The translations under genes and the position numbers were made by a program. A DNA stretch of 64,000 bases from Bacteroidota bacterium (GTDB lineage Bacteria; Bacteroidota; Bacteroidia; Chitinophagales; Chitinophagaceae), in NCBI GenBank assembly GCA_023422835.1, contig JAFAGI010000019.1:37978-101977 (forward strand), read 5' to 3'. Within the stretch, counting starts at the first letter, position 1, and each line of letters opens with the position of its first letter. The notes under the pieces were generated by a model. It saw nothing but the letters and a program-made list of their open reading frames with translations, was not told the DNA's origin and made no database searches. Shown here piece by piece: positions 36,250-44,925 of the stretch.

Positions 36250-36790
36250 GGCTAAGCCCGAAGTTTTTTATATCACCCGCAAACAGCCTATATTAAACCC
36301 GCATTTTTAAATAACTACGGCGGTTCAGCAGGATATTTTGAAATACAAGGCTTTCGAATTTGGGATGCAACAGAAGAGCTTAAATTATCCGCCGATATTT
36401 TGCAATCCAAAACCGATAGTATTGCTGCTTCCAAAATCTACTCCGAAGTTGTCGCCGAACAAAAGCGCATTGAAGCAGAGGCGAACGCATACGGGAAGAT
36501 CACCGCTGCCGAGCAGCGCGCAATGCTTCATAGTAGACAAAGGAAGCGTTACAGACCTAAAATGCGAGGCACGCGGACAGGAAGGCGAACTGGGCTATTT
36601 TAAACACAAAGAAGGCAAAACCCTGCCAGATACAACCTTTGTAAATATGCCCGCCAGCGGCGAACTGCAAACGCACCTAAAACAACAGTATGATCAAATT
36701 CTAACCGAATTCACAACCCGCAACCCGCAGATGCCCCAGCGCCAGACACACCTTAATGAAAACTTCCGATTAATTTCGGGCGTTTTAATT
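36250..36790 (+). pseudogene. Frameshifted gene of unknown family
   Basis: One frame reads NNYGGSAGYFEIQGFRIWDA then EELKLSADILQSKTDSIAAS and a Glu/Ala/Lys-rich helix to about 36515; then the sense continues in another frame as CFIVDKGSVTDLKCEARGQEG, TLPDTTFVNMPASGELQTHL and RNPQMPQRQTHLNENFRL. GC content and codon use are coding-like in both parts, but no start codon joins them. I do not recognise the family. It lies between the CRISPR repeats and the small membrane ORFs. Confidence 0.5.
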
Positions 36791-37096
36791 TATCCTTCTT
36801 TTACGATTGGGTACTTTTTTATTTTTCATTGAAGAAAAATATTGTATTACTGTAGGGCTTTTTTGTATCTGTTCCTCTAAAATCTTATCCGCCTTCTTTT
36901 CATATGCAATCCATTTTGACATCCCTATGCATACTAAAAATAAACCAAGCACAGAAAATATATAAAATTTAATTTTAAAAGTTTTCTCCGATTCCTCTCG
37001 TACAAGCAATAGCTCCTTAGCATAACCAATCTTAACCTTATGAACATTATCCCTTGATTTCATAATGTGGAATTGCAAATCAAAACTATCTGCCAT
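36785..37096 (-). CDS. Small membrane protein, possible second half of a split gene
   Basis: 103 residues: hydrophilic start (MADSFDLQFHIMKSRDNVHKVK), one membrane helix (FYIFSVLGLFLVCIGMSKWIAY) near 50-70, basic tail. No family recognised. Its ATG overlaps the end of the 37060-37383 frame by 37 bases. At the T6 run 37096-37101 a -1 shift would join the two into one 190-residue protein with a membrane helix near each end. Confidence 0.5.
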   Translation of the reverse strand: MADSFDLQFHIMKSRDNVHKVKIGYAKELLLVREESEKTFKIKFYIFSVLGLFLVCIGMSKWIAYEKKADKILEEQIQKSPTVIQYFSSMKNKKVPNRKRRIN

Positions 37097-37383
37097 TTTT
37101 TAAAACTCCTTGACAATTGCAGCATGGACGAAATATCTTTTTTTTGCCTGGCCTCTTCAATTTTTATTTCGTACTCCAATGAGTCCACAAAAAACTGTCT
37201 AAATGATGGTACAAAAACATTTCCAGCCGATATATCAACGGAATCTATCAATGAATGGATTTCTTTATAGTCCTGCCTTTTTTGTTTTGAATTATTTTCG
37301 TCAAGTTGTATTGCAAAATAAATTAGAATTATTCCAGTAAGTATTATAAACTGGTGAGACCGTGCAGGTATTGTTGGGAACAT
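37060..37383 (-). CDS. Small membrane protein, possible first half of a split gene
   Basis: 107 residues: N-terminal membrane anchor (HQFIILTGIILIYFAIQL) at about 10-27, then a soluble part with IHSLIDSVDISAGNVFVPSF and a charged helix EYEIKIEEARQKKDIS. The last residues (KKWQIVLICNSTL) arise after a likely frame slip and look non-native, whereas the overlapping frame continues more naturally (FKKMADSFDLQF). Family unknown. Either a translationally coupled pair or one broken gene. Confidence 0.5.
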   Translation of the reverse strand: MFPTIPARSHQFIILTGIILIYFAIQLDENNSKQKRQDYKEIHSLIDSVDISAGNVFVPSFRQFFVDSLEYEIKIEEARQKKDISSMLQLSRSFKKWQIVLICNSTL

Positions 37384-37405
37384 CTTTTTTCACAAATTTA
37401 TAAAT

Positions 37406-37773
37406 TTAGCTTTTTAAAACAAACTCAATTGCTGTGGTTCTTTCTCCTGTTTCAATAGCCTGTTCTATGTCAATTCGGTATCTTCCTCCCATAGCAAATT
37501 TTAAAATAATCTGATTGGAAGACAGCCTGAAAACCTGCATTTTATCATTGCTATATCTCTTATCAAGAGCGTTTTTTGTTTCTCTCGCTTTTTTACTCAA
37601 TGCTGATCCATAATAACTGGAATTTGCATTTGAGCCATCATTTAAAGCAGTTAAAACACTTGCATCAGTAATATATTTTGAAGTCACCGTTTGTCAACGT
37701 TCCTAAACCAAGCGTTATTGTATCACCCTGTTTTATTATCCATCCTGTAGAGGTAACCACGGAATCTAAACCC
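37406..37773 (-). pseudogene. C-terminal remnant of a hypothetical (lipo)protein
   Basis: From the junction with cas6 the frame reads KGLDSVVTSTGWIIKQGD, TITLGLGTLTNGDFK and then, after one extra A near 37680, YITDASVLTALNDGSNANSS to the stop at 37406 (FVLKS). The style is that of exported Bacteroidota hypothetical proteins with a GDTI.LG.GT..GDFKYI block. The 5' end is missing: upstream lies truncated cas6. The nominal GTG start at 37687 is an artefact of the frameshift. Confidence 0.6.
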
Positions 37774-38043
37774 TTATTTTTCTTGTGCGAACACACAAGC
37801 TACCTGGAAGGTGAGCTCAGTGCTGAGTAACTGCATCCTGTCGCCTTGTATATTAAAAGGACAGTTGATCTGCGAGAATGAAAAAAGCTTAAAGCCTATG
37901 CGATAACCGGCTTCATGCAGGAATGAGGCATACTCAGAATCACCTTTCGCAATTATTTTATAGATGGCCGCAGAGAGCGGATATTGATATTTCATTGGAA
38001 TTGTATGCCTGAAGTTGCTGGTCATCGTAATACCGAATCTCAT
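37774..38043 (-). pseudogene. cas6: Truncated cas6 (CRISPR RNA endoribonuclease), N-terminal third
   Basis: 89 residues that match the N-terminal RAMP/ferredoxin-like part of Cas6: MRFGITMTSN, IPMKYQYPLSAAIYKIIAKG, EYASFLHEAGYRIGFKLFSFSQ and a strand block LSTELTFQVACVF. Cas6 proteins normally have 220-270 residues with a second ferredoxin-like domain and a Gly-rich loop; both are missing. The reading frame breaks into an unrelated gene tail at about 37773. Cas6 cuts precursor crRNA in type I and III systems. Given the degenerate repeats nearby, this is a relic. Confidence 0.82.
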
Positions 38044-38352
38044 AGTTTAATAAATTCCTTTTAAAGTTAAAGATTTATTTTTAAACTTCCTTTTCCCTTT
38101 CTCCCTCTCCACTATAAATTGTCAATTATCACTTTTCATATTCAATTAAATTCTTTAAACCACCACTTCATTTCCATTATGAACTATCCATAATAAAATA
38201 TCTATATCCATTATCAACTGCTCCTTATCCATTAATCTCTCCTCTTCTAAACGAGTTATCCACAAAACCTTCTCTATATTAAGTTTGTATTAATTATCTG
38301 TTATCAAGGTATTCTCAAAGTGGGTTGTGGTAATTTTGTAAAAATCTTTAAA
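38044..38352. other. AT-rich intergenic region with low-complexity TTATCCATT-like words
   Basis: Words such as AATTGTCAATTATCA, TATCCATTATCAA and TTATCCATTAATC recur over 38115-38250, plus one TTATCCACA at 38256-38264. Similar text occurs at about 47935-47970. No reading frame. The promoter of the next gene is at the right end. Confidence 0.5.
38331..38338 (+). promoter_or_regulatory. -7 box TAATTTTG for the DUF47-pit operon
   Basis: TAnnTTTG match 15 bases before the ATG at 38353. Confidence 0.45.
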
Positions 38353-39003
38353 ATGGGCGTAATTAATACAATCGGAAGACTGTTCACACCGCAAAACACC
38401 ATGTTCTACGATATGTTCGAAGAAATTTCTGAAACCGTAGAAGAAATGGGCAGACAACTAAAAGAACTGGTTCATTGTCATACACAGGAACAAAAAACAA
38501 TCATCGCATCTAAAATTGATGACTTGGAACATGAGAATGACAACAGCACACATATGTTGCTGACAGAACTGAGCCGTAATTTTATTACACCTTTCGACAG
38601 GGAAGATATTCACGCACTGGCGCTTTCCCTGGACGATATCTGCGATGGCATTTATGCATCCTCTAAAAGAATTCATCTCTACAAAGTAGATACCAGCGAT
38701 TCCTGTATTATGAAAATGGCAGACCTTATACAGGAAGGTACATCCGAAGTAGCACGCGCCGTCAAGTGCATGCGCAATAAGAAAACAGTGAAGCAAATGA
38801 CAGAAGCACTCGTGAGAATCAACAGCATAGAAAACCAGGCAGATGATATTTATGACCTTTGCATTGAAGACCTCTTTAATACAGAACAGGATGTAAAAAC
38901 AGTGATCAAGAAGAGAGAAGTATACCAGATGCTGGAAAAAACAACTGATGAAATGGAAGACGCAGCAAACGCTATTGAATCCATCATCATTAAATACTCG
39001 TAA
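38353..39003 (+). CDS. DUF47 (PhoU-like) protein
   Basis: 216 residues from the ATG at 38353. All-helical PhoU-like protein: LFTPQNTMFYDMFEEISETV, DDLEHENDNSTHMLLTELSRNFITPFDREDIHALA and DEMEDAANAIESIIIKYS at the end. DUF47 proteins are encoded with Pit-type permeases and are thought to regulate them. It precedes the Pit gene by 40 bases on the same strand, an operon. Confidence 0.93.
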   Translation: MGVINTIGRLFTPQNTMFYDMFEEISETVEEMGRQLKELVHCHTQEQKTIIASKIDDLEHENDNSTHMLLTELSRNFITPFDREDIHALALSLDDICDGIYASSKRIHLYKVDTSDSCIMKMADLIQEGTSEVARAVKCMRNKKTVKQMTEALVRINSIENQADDIYDLCIEDLFNTEQDVKTVIKKREVYQMLEKTTDEMEDAANAIESIIIKYS

Positions 39004-39043
39004 GAATACTCACTTGTTTTAGTACCTGCTATATACACATTCT

Positions 39044-40435
39044 ATGCTCACTCTACTCATTGTTGTTATTGCTCTTGCATTAATTTTTGACTATATCAAT
39101 GGCTTCCACGATGCGGCAAACGCTATCGCTACCGTGGTTTCCACCAAAGTGCTTTCCCCCTTCCAGGCTGTTCTCTGGGCTGCTTTTTTTAATTTTGTTG
39201 CCTATTTTATCTTTGATCATGGCGTGGCAGAGACCGTTGGAAAAATTGTAAAATCAGATTTTGTAACCTTGTATGTGATCCTTGCAGGGTTGATTGCCGC
39301 CATTTCCTGGAATCTCCTTACCTGGTGGTTTGGTATTCCCTCTTCCTCATCGCATACGCTTATCGGCGGGTTTGCAGGAGCAGCCGTGGCTCATGCTTAC
39401 ATCAGCCACACAGGAGACGGGCTGGGCATTTCAGAAATCGTGAGCATGGACAAGATCGTGCCCACCGTGATATTTATTGTATTGGCGCCGTTGATGGGTA
39501 TGATCATGGCATTCATTATCTCTATCTGGTTCCTGAACTCTTTCCGCAAAGGTATTGTTACCAAATTATTGTCCTTCGCTATCATTATCGGTTCGGTGCT
39601 TTTGTTTTACAACATGATACATGACCCGGTAGTGGATACGGCTAAACATAAAACAGAATATGTAAAAGCTGACCAGGAACTGCAAACTGTAACAGCCAAA
39701 TACCAGGGCGCTACCAACCTGAACCACGAACAGAAAAAAGAGTTGCACAAAGCCCAGTCTTCTTACATGGTAAAAAAGAAGACTTACGAAAATGCCAACA
39801 AGCTGCTCACCAGCAACAAACCCTACGCGCTGAAAGTATTGCTGTTCGGGCACAACATGAAATGGTTCCTTTTATGTTTCATTATTTTTGTAATGGCCAT
39901 CTTCACGTTATTCCTCAACTCACTCAACTACATGCGGGCCGAAAAGTGGTTTAAGCGCATGCAACTGGTATCTTCCGCGGCCTTCAGCGTTGGCCACGGA
40001 GGTAACGATGCACAGAAAGTAATGGGTATTATCATGGCAGCGTTTGTAGCTTTCGACCCTGCGAAGTACAGCCTGGATGGTATGGTAAACTGGGTACCGC
40101 TGGCTTGCTATACCGCAATTGCAATAGGTACGCTAAGCGGCGGCTGGAAGATCATTAAAACAATGGGTACCAAGATCACGAAAGTAACACCGTTTGAAGG
40201 CGTGGCTGCGGAAACTGCCGGCGCTATTACTCTGTTTCTTACCGAGATGCTCAAGATTCCTGTGAGCACTACGCATACCATTACGGGCTCTATCATTGGT
40301 GTAGGCGCTACCAAACGCTTATCTGCCGTGCGATGGGGCGTTACGGTAAGCTTATTGTGGGCATGGGTGCTCACCATTCCTATCAGTGCATTGTTTGGAG
40401 CAGTAATTTATGCCATAGTGCAGTTTTTTATCTAA
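39044..40435 (+). CDS. Inorganic phosphate transporter, Pit family
   Basis: 463 residues. Membrane permease for phosphate (as metal-phosphate with protons). Two inverted PHO-4 repeats with the signatures GFHDAANAIATVVSTKVLSP near the start and GGNDAQKVMGIIMAAF in the second half; GIPSSSSHTLIGGFAGAA and IPVSTTHTITGSIIGVGA are the paired re-entrant motifs. Between the halves is a charged, probably coiled-coil loop of about 70 residues (about 200-265) facing one side. Operon with the DUF47 gene. Confidence 0.95.
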   Translation: MLTLLIVVIALALIFDYINGFHDAANAIATVVSTKVLSPFQAVLWAAFFNFVAYFIFDHGVAETVGKIVKSDFVTLYVILAGLIAAISWNLLTWWFGIPSSSSHTLIGGFAGAAVAHAYISHTGDGLGISEIVSMDKIVPTVIFIVLAPLMGMIMAFIISIWFLNSFRKGIVTKLLSFAIIIGSVLLFYNMIHDPVVDTAKHKTEYVKADQELQTVTAKYQGATNLNHEQKKELHKAQSSYMVKKKTYENANKLLTSNKPYALKVLLFGHNMKWFLLCFIIFVMAIFTLFLNSLNYMRAEKWFKRMQLVSSAAFSVGHGGNDAQKVMGIIMAAFVAFDPAKYSLDGMVNWVPLACYTAIAIGTLSGGWKIIKTMGTKITKVTPFEGVAAETAGAITLFLTEMLKIPVSTTHTITGSIIGVGATKRLSAVRWGVTVSLLWAWVLTIPISALFGAVIYAIVQFFI

Positions 40436-40660
40436 GCTTGCCTGAAAAAATTAGGCAAAAAAGCCAGCTCCGCCAAATCGCTACGGGCGCCAGAGTAGAC
40501 ACGCTACATTGCGGCGCTAATTTAAACAATGTTTATTGAGTTGTATGAGCTTTTCTTAAAAGCACATTACGCATGTGTCATTAATTTTACCCATGCTACT
40601 TATAAATTATTATTTTTTGAAATCTGCAGTATGCCTGGTTTTCAGGGTCATCTCAACAAA

Positions 40661-41953
40661 TTACCTTCTGTCATAAATGTACTTGATGGAGTCCTGTCCG
40701 GACCTCACTTTCAGCCACTGACCTATTCTAATTCGGTCCTGGTTTGATATATTGCCGGAGTGGCTGATAATGGAAAGCCATATTTCCTGTTTTACAGAAT
40801 CAGCCGTCACCGTTACCGGCTGAAAAACAAAGGATCTCACCTGCGGGTATTGTACCTTTAATTCCTTATAGATCTGTCCGGCTGTGGCCTGCAAACTCAT
40901 AAGGCTGTCGTATTTTGACTTGATGCCCTGCAATTTCAGCATCTGGTCATTCAGCGCAGCGTTGGTTTCATCTTGCATATGGTTGTTGTTTAAATAAGCG
41001 AAGCCCTGTTGTATAGCCAGTTTTGTATCGTGCAGCTCATACTTTTTCAGTTGTTGCCTTACGGAATCTATCTGTGCTTCGGATATCAGCTCGCCGCCAT
41101 AGATCAGAGTGACTTCCTTCTTGTCTGAGTTGATATGCTTTTTCAAGAGATAATCATTTGGAAAATTTGCTTCATATTCAATAAATCGTTCTACTTTTTC
41201 CTCATAACGCGTGGTCTTTACCACATCATAGCCAAAGTATATGCTTGGAATTAATGTAAGTATTACAATGAGTGTTACATACCTGTTCGATCTTTTTTCT
41301 TTTCTCTTATCCTGCCAGCTGCGCAATGGAAATTTCATGAAACGAACGGTGAGCAAAGTTGCCAGGCCTATAAACACCGTATTGATAAAAAACAGGTAAA
41401 GAGCGCCGAAGAAGAAATACCACTGCATGGTTGCCAGGCCATACCCTGCTGTGCAAAGGGGCGGCATCAACGCGGTAGCAATAGCCACGCCTGGGATCAC
41501 ATTGCCTTTTAGCTTGCTGGAAGTAGCAATGATGCCTGCCAGTCCGCCGAAGAAAGCTATCAACACGTCGTATACGGTGGGAGATGTACGTGCCAGCAGT
41601 TCTGAATGCGCCTCATCTAAAGGTGTGACCAGAAAATACAGCGTTGAAGCTACCAGGCCTATAGCGGCAGCTATCACATAGTTGTTAAAAGATCTTTTCA
41701 ACAGGTCGATATCGTTGATGCCGATAGATAAACCCAGTCCCATAATCGGCCCCATTAAAGGAGAGATAAGCATGGCGCCGATAATTACCGCAGTAGAGTT
41801 TACATTTAATCCAACGGATGCTACAATGATGGCAAAGAACAATATCCAGAGATTTGTGCCTTTGAATGGTATTCCTTTTTCTATGTTTTCAAAAATAATG
41901 TCATAAGGTTCAAGCTCACTTTTAATATTAAAATGTTTTAAGAACAGGTTCAT
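40661..41953 (-). CDS. DUF389 family membrane protein
   Basis: 430 residues. The family core is LWILFFAIIVASVGLNVNSTAVIIGAMLISPLMGPIMG, then GIATALMPPLCTAGYG; about six membrane segments to residue 245. The C-terminal 170 residues are soluble and contain a helix-strand unit (EVTLIYGGELISEAQIDSVRQQL) resembling BON or band-7-type add-on domains, plus a long helix. Function unknown. Divergent from galE. Confidence 0.88.
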   Translation of the reverse strand: MNLFLKHFNIKSELEPYDIIFENIEKGIPFKGTNLWILFFAIIVASVGLNVNSTAVIIGAMLISPLMGPIMGLGLSIGINDIDLLKRSFNNYVIAAAIGLVASTLYFLVTPLDEAHSELLARTSPTVYDVLIAFFGGLAGIIATSSKLKGNVIPGVAIATALMPPLCTAGYGLATMQWYFFFGALYLFFINTVFIGLATLLTVRFMKFPLRSWQDKRKEKRSNRYVTLIVILTLIPSIYFGYDVVKTTRYEEKVERFIEYEANFPNDYLLKKHINSDKKEVTLIYGGELISEAQIDSVRQQLKKYELHDTKLAIQQGFAYLNNNHMQDETNAALNDQMLKLQGIKSKYDSLMSLQATAGQIYKELKVQYPQVRSFVFQPVTVTADSVKQEIWLSIISHSGNISNQDRIRIGQWLKVRSGQDSIKYIYDRR

Positions 41954-42179
41954 AGCAATAATTATTTTTCAGCAGGCTCCGCCTGAATGTAAATATTTGA
42001 TAAAGCAAAATAATAAAAATACAGCAAGCGGGAAAAAGAGTTCGTACAGGTAGTGAAATACTAATGCGTTTAACCGGCAGTAGCTTTAATTTTCAGCCTG
42101 TCAATCGTTTTCGTAAAATCAATTTTATTGCGTGGATAAAAATAGATAACTTCGTTTTCAAGTAAATTATAAAAACATC

Positions 42180-43217
42180 ATGAGCAAAATACTTGTAACG
42201 GGAGGTTGCGGCTACATAGGATCACACACCATTGTAGACCTGATTGAAAACGGGTTTGAAGTGATTTCCATTGACGATAATTCGCGCTCCAGCAAACATT
42301 TACTGGAAGGCATTGAAAGGATCACAAAAGTAAAAGTAAAAAATTACCAGGTAGACTTAAAGAAGTTTGAAGACACACACGCTGTATTCCAGGAGAATAA
42401 TGATATCGAAGGCGTGATACATTTTGCGGCTTATAAAGCCGTGGGCGAGTCTACCGAAAAGCCTTTGATGTATTATGAGAACAATCTCTTCGGCCTCATC
42501 AATATTTTGAAATGTGTGCATGACTTCAAAATACCTTATTTTGTATTTTCCTCTTCGTGCACTGTTTATGGGAGCCCTGATTCTATACCGGTTACAGAAC
42601 AGTCGCCTGTAAAAAAAGCTGAATCGCCCTACGGCGCTACCAAGCAAATGGCAGAGCAGATCATAGAAGACTTTGCCAAGGTGAACGATTCAAATACTAT
42701 CCTGTTAAGATATTTCAACCCTGTGGGTGCGCACCCGTCCATTGAGATCGGTGAGCTTCCTATTGGCCGGCCTCAAAACCTGGTGCCTGCCATTACACAG
42801 ACAGCAATTGGTAAACTTCCCGATATGACCGTGCATGGCGATGATTACGACACCAGGGACGGAAGCTGCCTGAGAGATTATATTCACGTGGCCGATATTG
42901 CACATGCGCATACCCTTGCGCTGCAATACCTGCAGGGCGAGAACAATAAATCTAAATGCGACATTTTTAATCTGGGCACAGGCAACGGATATACTGTACT
43001 TGAAGTAATCAAAGCGTTTGAAGAAGTAAGCGGGCAAAAATTGAACTACAACATCGGGCCGCGCCGCCCCGGCGATATTGTGGCCATCTACGCCAATAAC
43101 CAGTTTGCGGTAGATAACCTGCAATGGGAAATCAAATACGATCTTAAAGATATGATGCGCACTGCGTGGGAATGGGAGCTTAAATTAAAAGAGCATCCTG
43201 AACTGGCAAAGATATAG
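42180..43217 (+). CDS. galE: UDP-glucose 4-epimerase
   Basis: 345 residues of the extended SDR family; interconverts UDP-glucose and UDP-galactose. NAD site TGGCGYIGSHT at 7-17, catalytic Ser in FSSSCTVYG and Tyr-X3-Lys in SPYGATKQMAEQI, RYFNPVGAHPS, RDYIHVADIAHAH, and RRPGDIVAIYANN near the end. Start ATG at 42180. Single gene with its own terminator. Confidence 0.97.
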   Translation: MSKILVTGGCGYIGSHTIVDLIENGFEVISIDDNSRSSKHLLEGIERITKVKVKNYQVDLKKFEDTHAVFQENNDIEGVIHFAAYKAVGESTEKPLMYYENNLFGLINILKCVHDFKIPYFVFSSSCTVYGSPDSIPVTEQSPVKKAESPYGATKQMAEQIIEDFAKVNDSNTILLRYFNPVGAHPSIEIGELPIGRPQNLVPAITQTAIGKLPDMTVHGDDYDTRDGSCLRDYIHVADIAHAHTLALQYLQGENNKSKCDIFNLGTGNGYTVLEVIKAFEEVSGQKLNYNIGPRRPGDIVAIYANNQFAVDNLQWEIKYDLKDMMRTAWEWELKLKEHPELAKI

Positions 43218-43241
43218 CAACAATAATATACACTGTTCAAG

Positions 43242-43271
43242 AGGCCGGCACACCATTGTGCCAGCCTTTTT
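43242..43271 (+). terminator. Intrinsic terminator after galE
   Basis: Stem GGCCGGCACA / TGTGCCAGCC followed by TTTTTCTTT, 25 bases after the galE stop. Confidence 0.85.
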
Positions 43272-43362
43272 CTTTATATCAATGTAGGATTAACTTTTAC
43301 TCATAAATTTTTTGTGCTAATTTAGTGAATGGTGGTATTGAAAAATCCATGTATAAAAAAAT

Positions 43363-43662
43363 ATGAGCCTTGCAAAGCCACATATACCATTGCACATTAT
43401 CAGGCAAATTGAAGCCAATACGGGATTGTTATTCTTAGAAGATCAGCCGGCTAATGAAGTGTGCTATGCCAATGCCCCTGAATTGCGCGATGATTTTAAA
43501 ACCGGCTTTACGCTGCAGGACGTAATCAGCTATTTCTCGGGTCAAAAATCTGATCACGCAGATGTTGATGCATCGCTCATAAACAACCTGGAAACATTGA
43601 CTTTGCCAACTGATGCAGAAAGCTTCTGGCGAGTAGTGAATAAAGCAAGGCGGCATCAATAG
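43363..43662 (+). CDS. Small hypothetical protein
   Basis: 99 residues, acidic, MSLAKPHIPLHIIRQIEANTG then QPANEVCYANAPELRDDFKTGF and a final WRVVNKARRHQ. No signal or membrane segment and no family recognised. TAATTTAG (one off the -7 consensus) lies about 44 bases above. It converges on the SMUG2 gene with one base between the stops. Confidence 0.65.
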   Translation: MSLAKPHIPLHIIRQIEANTGLLFLEDQPANEVCYANAPELRDDFKTGFTLQDVISYFSGQKSDHADVDASLINNLETLTLPTDAESFWRVVNKARRHQ

Positions 43663-43663
43663 C

Positions 43664-44401
43664 TTAGCCTCCCAGGGCTGCTATGTATTTTTCTATATAC
43701 AGGCCTTTATCTTTAGATTTGTATTGCTGTATAAAACGCGGATGTTCCAGCACAACCAGCTCACCAAATAATTTTGCTTCACGGTTAATAGCTTCTAAAA
43801 ACTGTGCATTCTTTTTTCCTAATATAAATACCCTGTCGGTTTGTAGTCCCAATGCAAGATGTTCTCTCAAACAGGCTACCATAAAAGGTTTCACGGCCCG
43901 GAACAAATCTTTATCATCATAATAATTTGCATTCAGGAATTTGCCGTTCGCTGTATTTTTTATAATGGCCAGCGGAAAGGGGGAATTGATATAAACGTTG
44001 CTATAAAATGCTGCTGCTCCACCATAAGCTTCGATCATTTCGTAAATAAAAACAGACGATGGCTCATGCGAGTAGCATGTTTCCATTTTTATGCCGCATG
44101 CACTTTGCAGTCTTTTTGTATCGGTAAATGGTACGCCTGTAAGCGCTGCGCCGTGCCGGCTGGGGTTAATGCCTACAAGAAACTTCCTCTGGCGGTTATC
44201 ATTATAAAATTTATAATAGAATTCAGACATTACTTTTATCGTCTCCGGGTTCTGACGAAAAGGATTCAGCACGCTGAATGCCTCCGGCAGCAGGCCTGTG
44301 TAGTGCAGTTGTTTATTAAAGGCAATCACTTTTTCGGCAATAGTACTCAACAGTTTAATTTTTAATAATAATGGAAAACCAATATAATCTAAATTCAACA
44401 T
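43664..44401 (-). CDS. SMUG2-type uracil-DNA glycosylase
   Basis: 245 residues. Base-excision enzyme family related to SMUG1. The active-site motif FLVGINPSRHGAALTGVPFTD is at about 98-118 and the second motif HPRFIQQYKSK near the C-terminus (about 221-231). Cytoplasmic. Start uncertain: the frame begins MLNLDYIGFPLLLKIKLL, and a start a few codons later is possible. Convergent with the small gene at 43363. Confidence 0.87.
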   Translation of the reverse strand: MLNLDYIGFPLLLKIKLLSTIAEKVIAFNKQLHYTGLLPEAFSVLNPFRQNPETIKVMSEFYYKFYNDNRQRKFLVGINPSRHGAALTGVPFTDTKRLQSACGIKMETCYSHEPSSVFIYEMIEAYGGAAAFYSNVYINSPFPLAIIKNTANGKFLNANYYDDKDLFRAVKPFMVACLREHLALGLQTDRVFILGKKNAQFLEAINREAKLFGELVVLEHPRFIQQYKSKDKGLYIEKYIAALGG

Positions 44402-44589
44402 AAATGGAATTCATAAAACGGTTTTATTTTCACGCCAAGCTCATATGGGGGATTTCAAAGGATATAAGATGAGGTAGTATTAATAAATTGTTTTTCAACC
44501 CTATTCAGCGAATGGTTTGGTGCGGGTATATTAAACCTAATGCAGTACATGACACCATTCACCATTCCCACTCACCTTTTCATCAATCA

Positions 44590-44625
44590 AAAACGGATCA
44601 TCTTTTACAGACGATCCGTTTTTTT
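44590..44625. terminator. Bidirectional terminator
   Basis: Stem AAAACGGATC / GATCCGTTTT with A-rich left and T7 right flanks. It ends the minus-strand acidic-protein transcript and would also stop plus-strand transcription. Confidence 0.8.
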
Positions 44626-44640
44626 ACCAGAATGTAGAAT

Positions 44641-44889
44641 TTACAATTCATCATCTTCCTCTTCATCCAGTTCTTCCTCATCATCTTCCTCTTCATCCAA
44701 ATCTTCATCATCAATGTATATCTCATCCTCTTCCAAATCTTCTTCGATAATGCCTGACTGAGTAGGGTCTACGTCAAGTGCATCATTATCCATTTCAAGT
44801 TCTGAATCATTGTTGAGTTCCTGGTCTTGTTGCAGGTCCTCATCATGCTGCCCGTAATGCGGGTCTGTGTTTTGTTGATTGGTTACCAT
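44641..44889 (-). CDS. Highly acidic small protein
   Basis: 82 residues, about half Asp or Glu. The last third is a degenerate tandem repeat (LDEEEDDEEELDEEEDDEL) mirrored in the DNA by repeated 12- and 27-base TCTTCCTCTTCATCC-type units at about 44651-44720. No membrane segment. No family recognised; its place 37 bases downstream of the catalase gene suggests a shared stress transcript. It could bind basic proteins or cations; that is guesswork. Confidence 0.65.
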   Translation of the reverse strand: MVTNQQNTDPHYGQHDEDLQQDQELNNDSELEMDNDALDVDPTQSGIIEEDLEEDEIYIDDEDLDEEEDDEEELDEEEDDEL

Positions 44890-44925
44890 GTTTTTAATTT
44901 TATTGTGAATTTATAATAAGATAAA

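Noticed and set aside
38115..38264. Possible replication origin: AT-rich DNA with TTATCCACA and several TTATCCATT words
   Set aside because: Only one full DnaA-box match. The other words belong to a low-complexity intergenic style that recurs at 47935-47970, and no dnaA, dnaN or gidA gene is near.
40529..40747. 72-codon plus-strand frame
   Set aside because: Overlaps the DUF389 gene's 3' end in antisense and has no family look or promoter.
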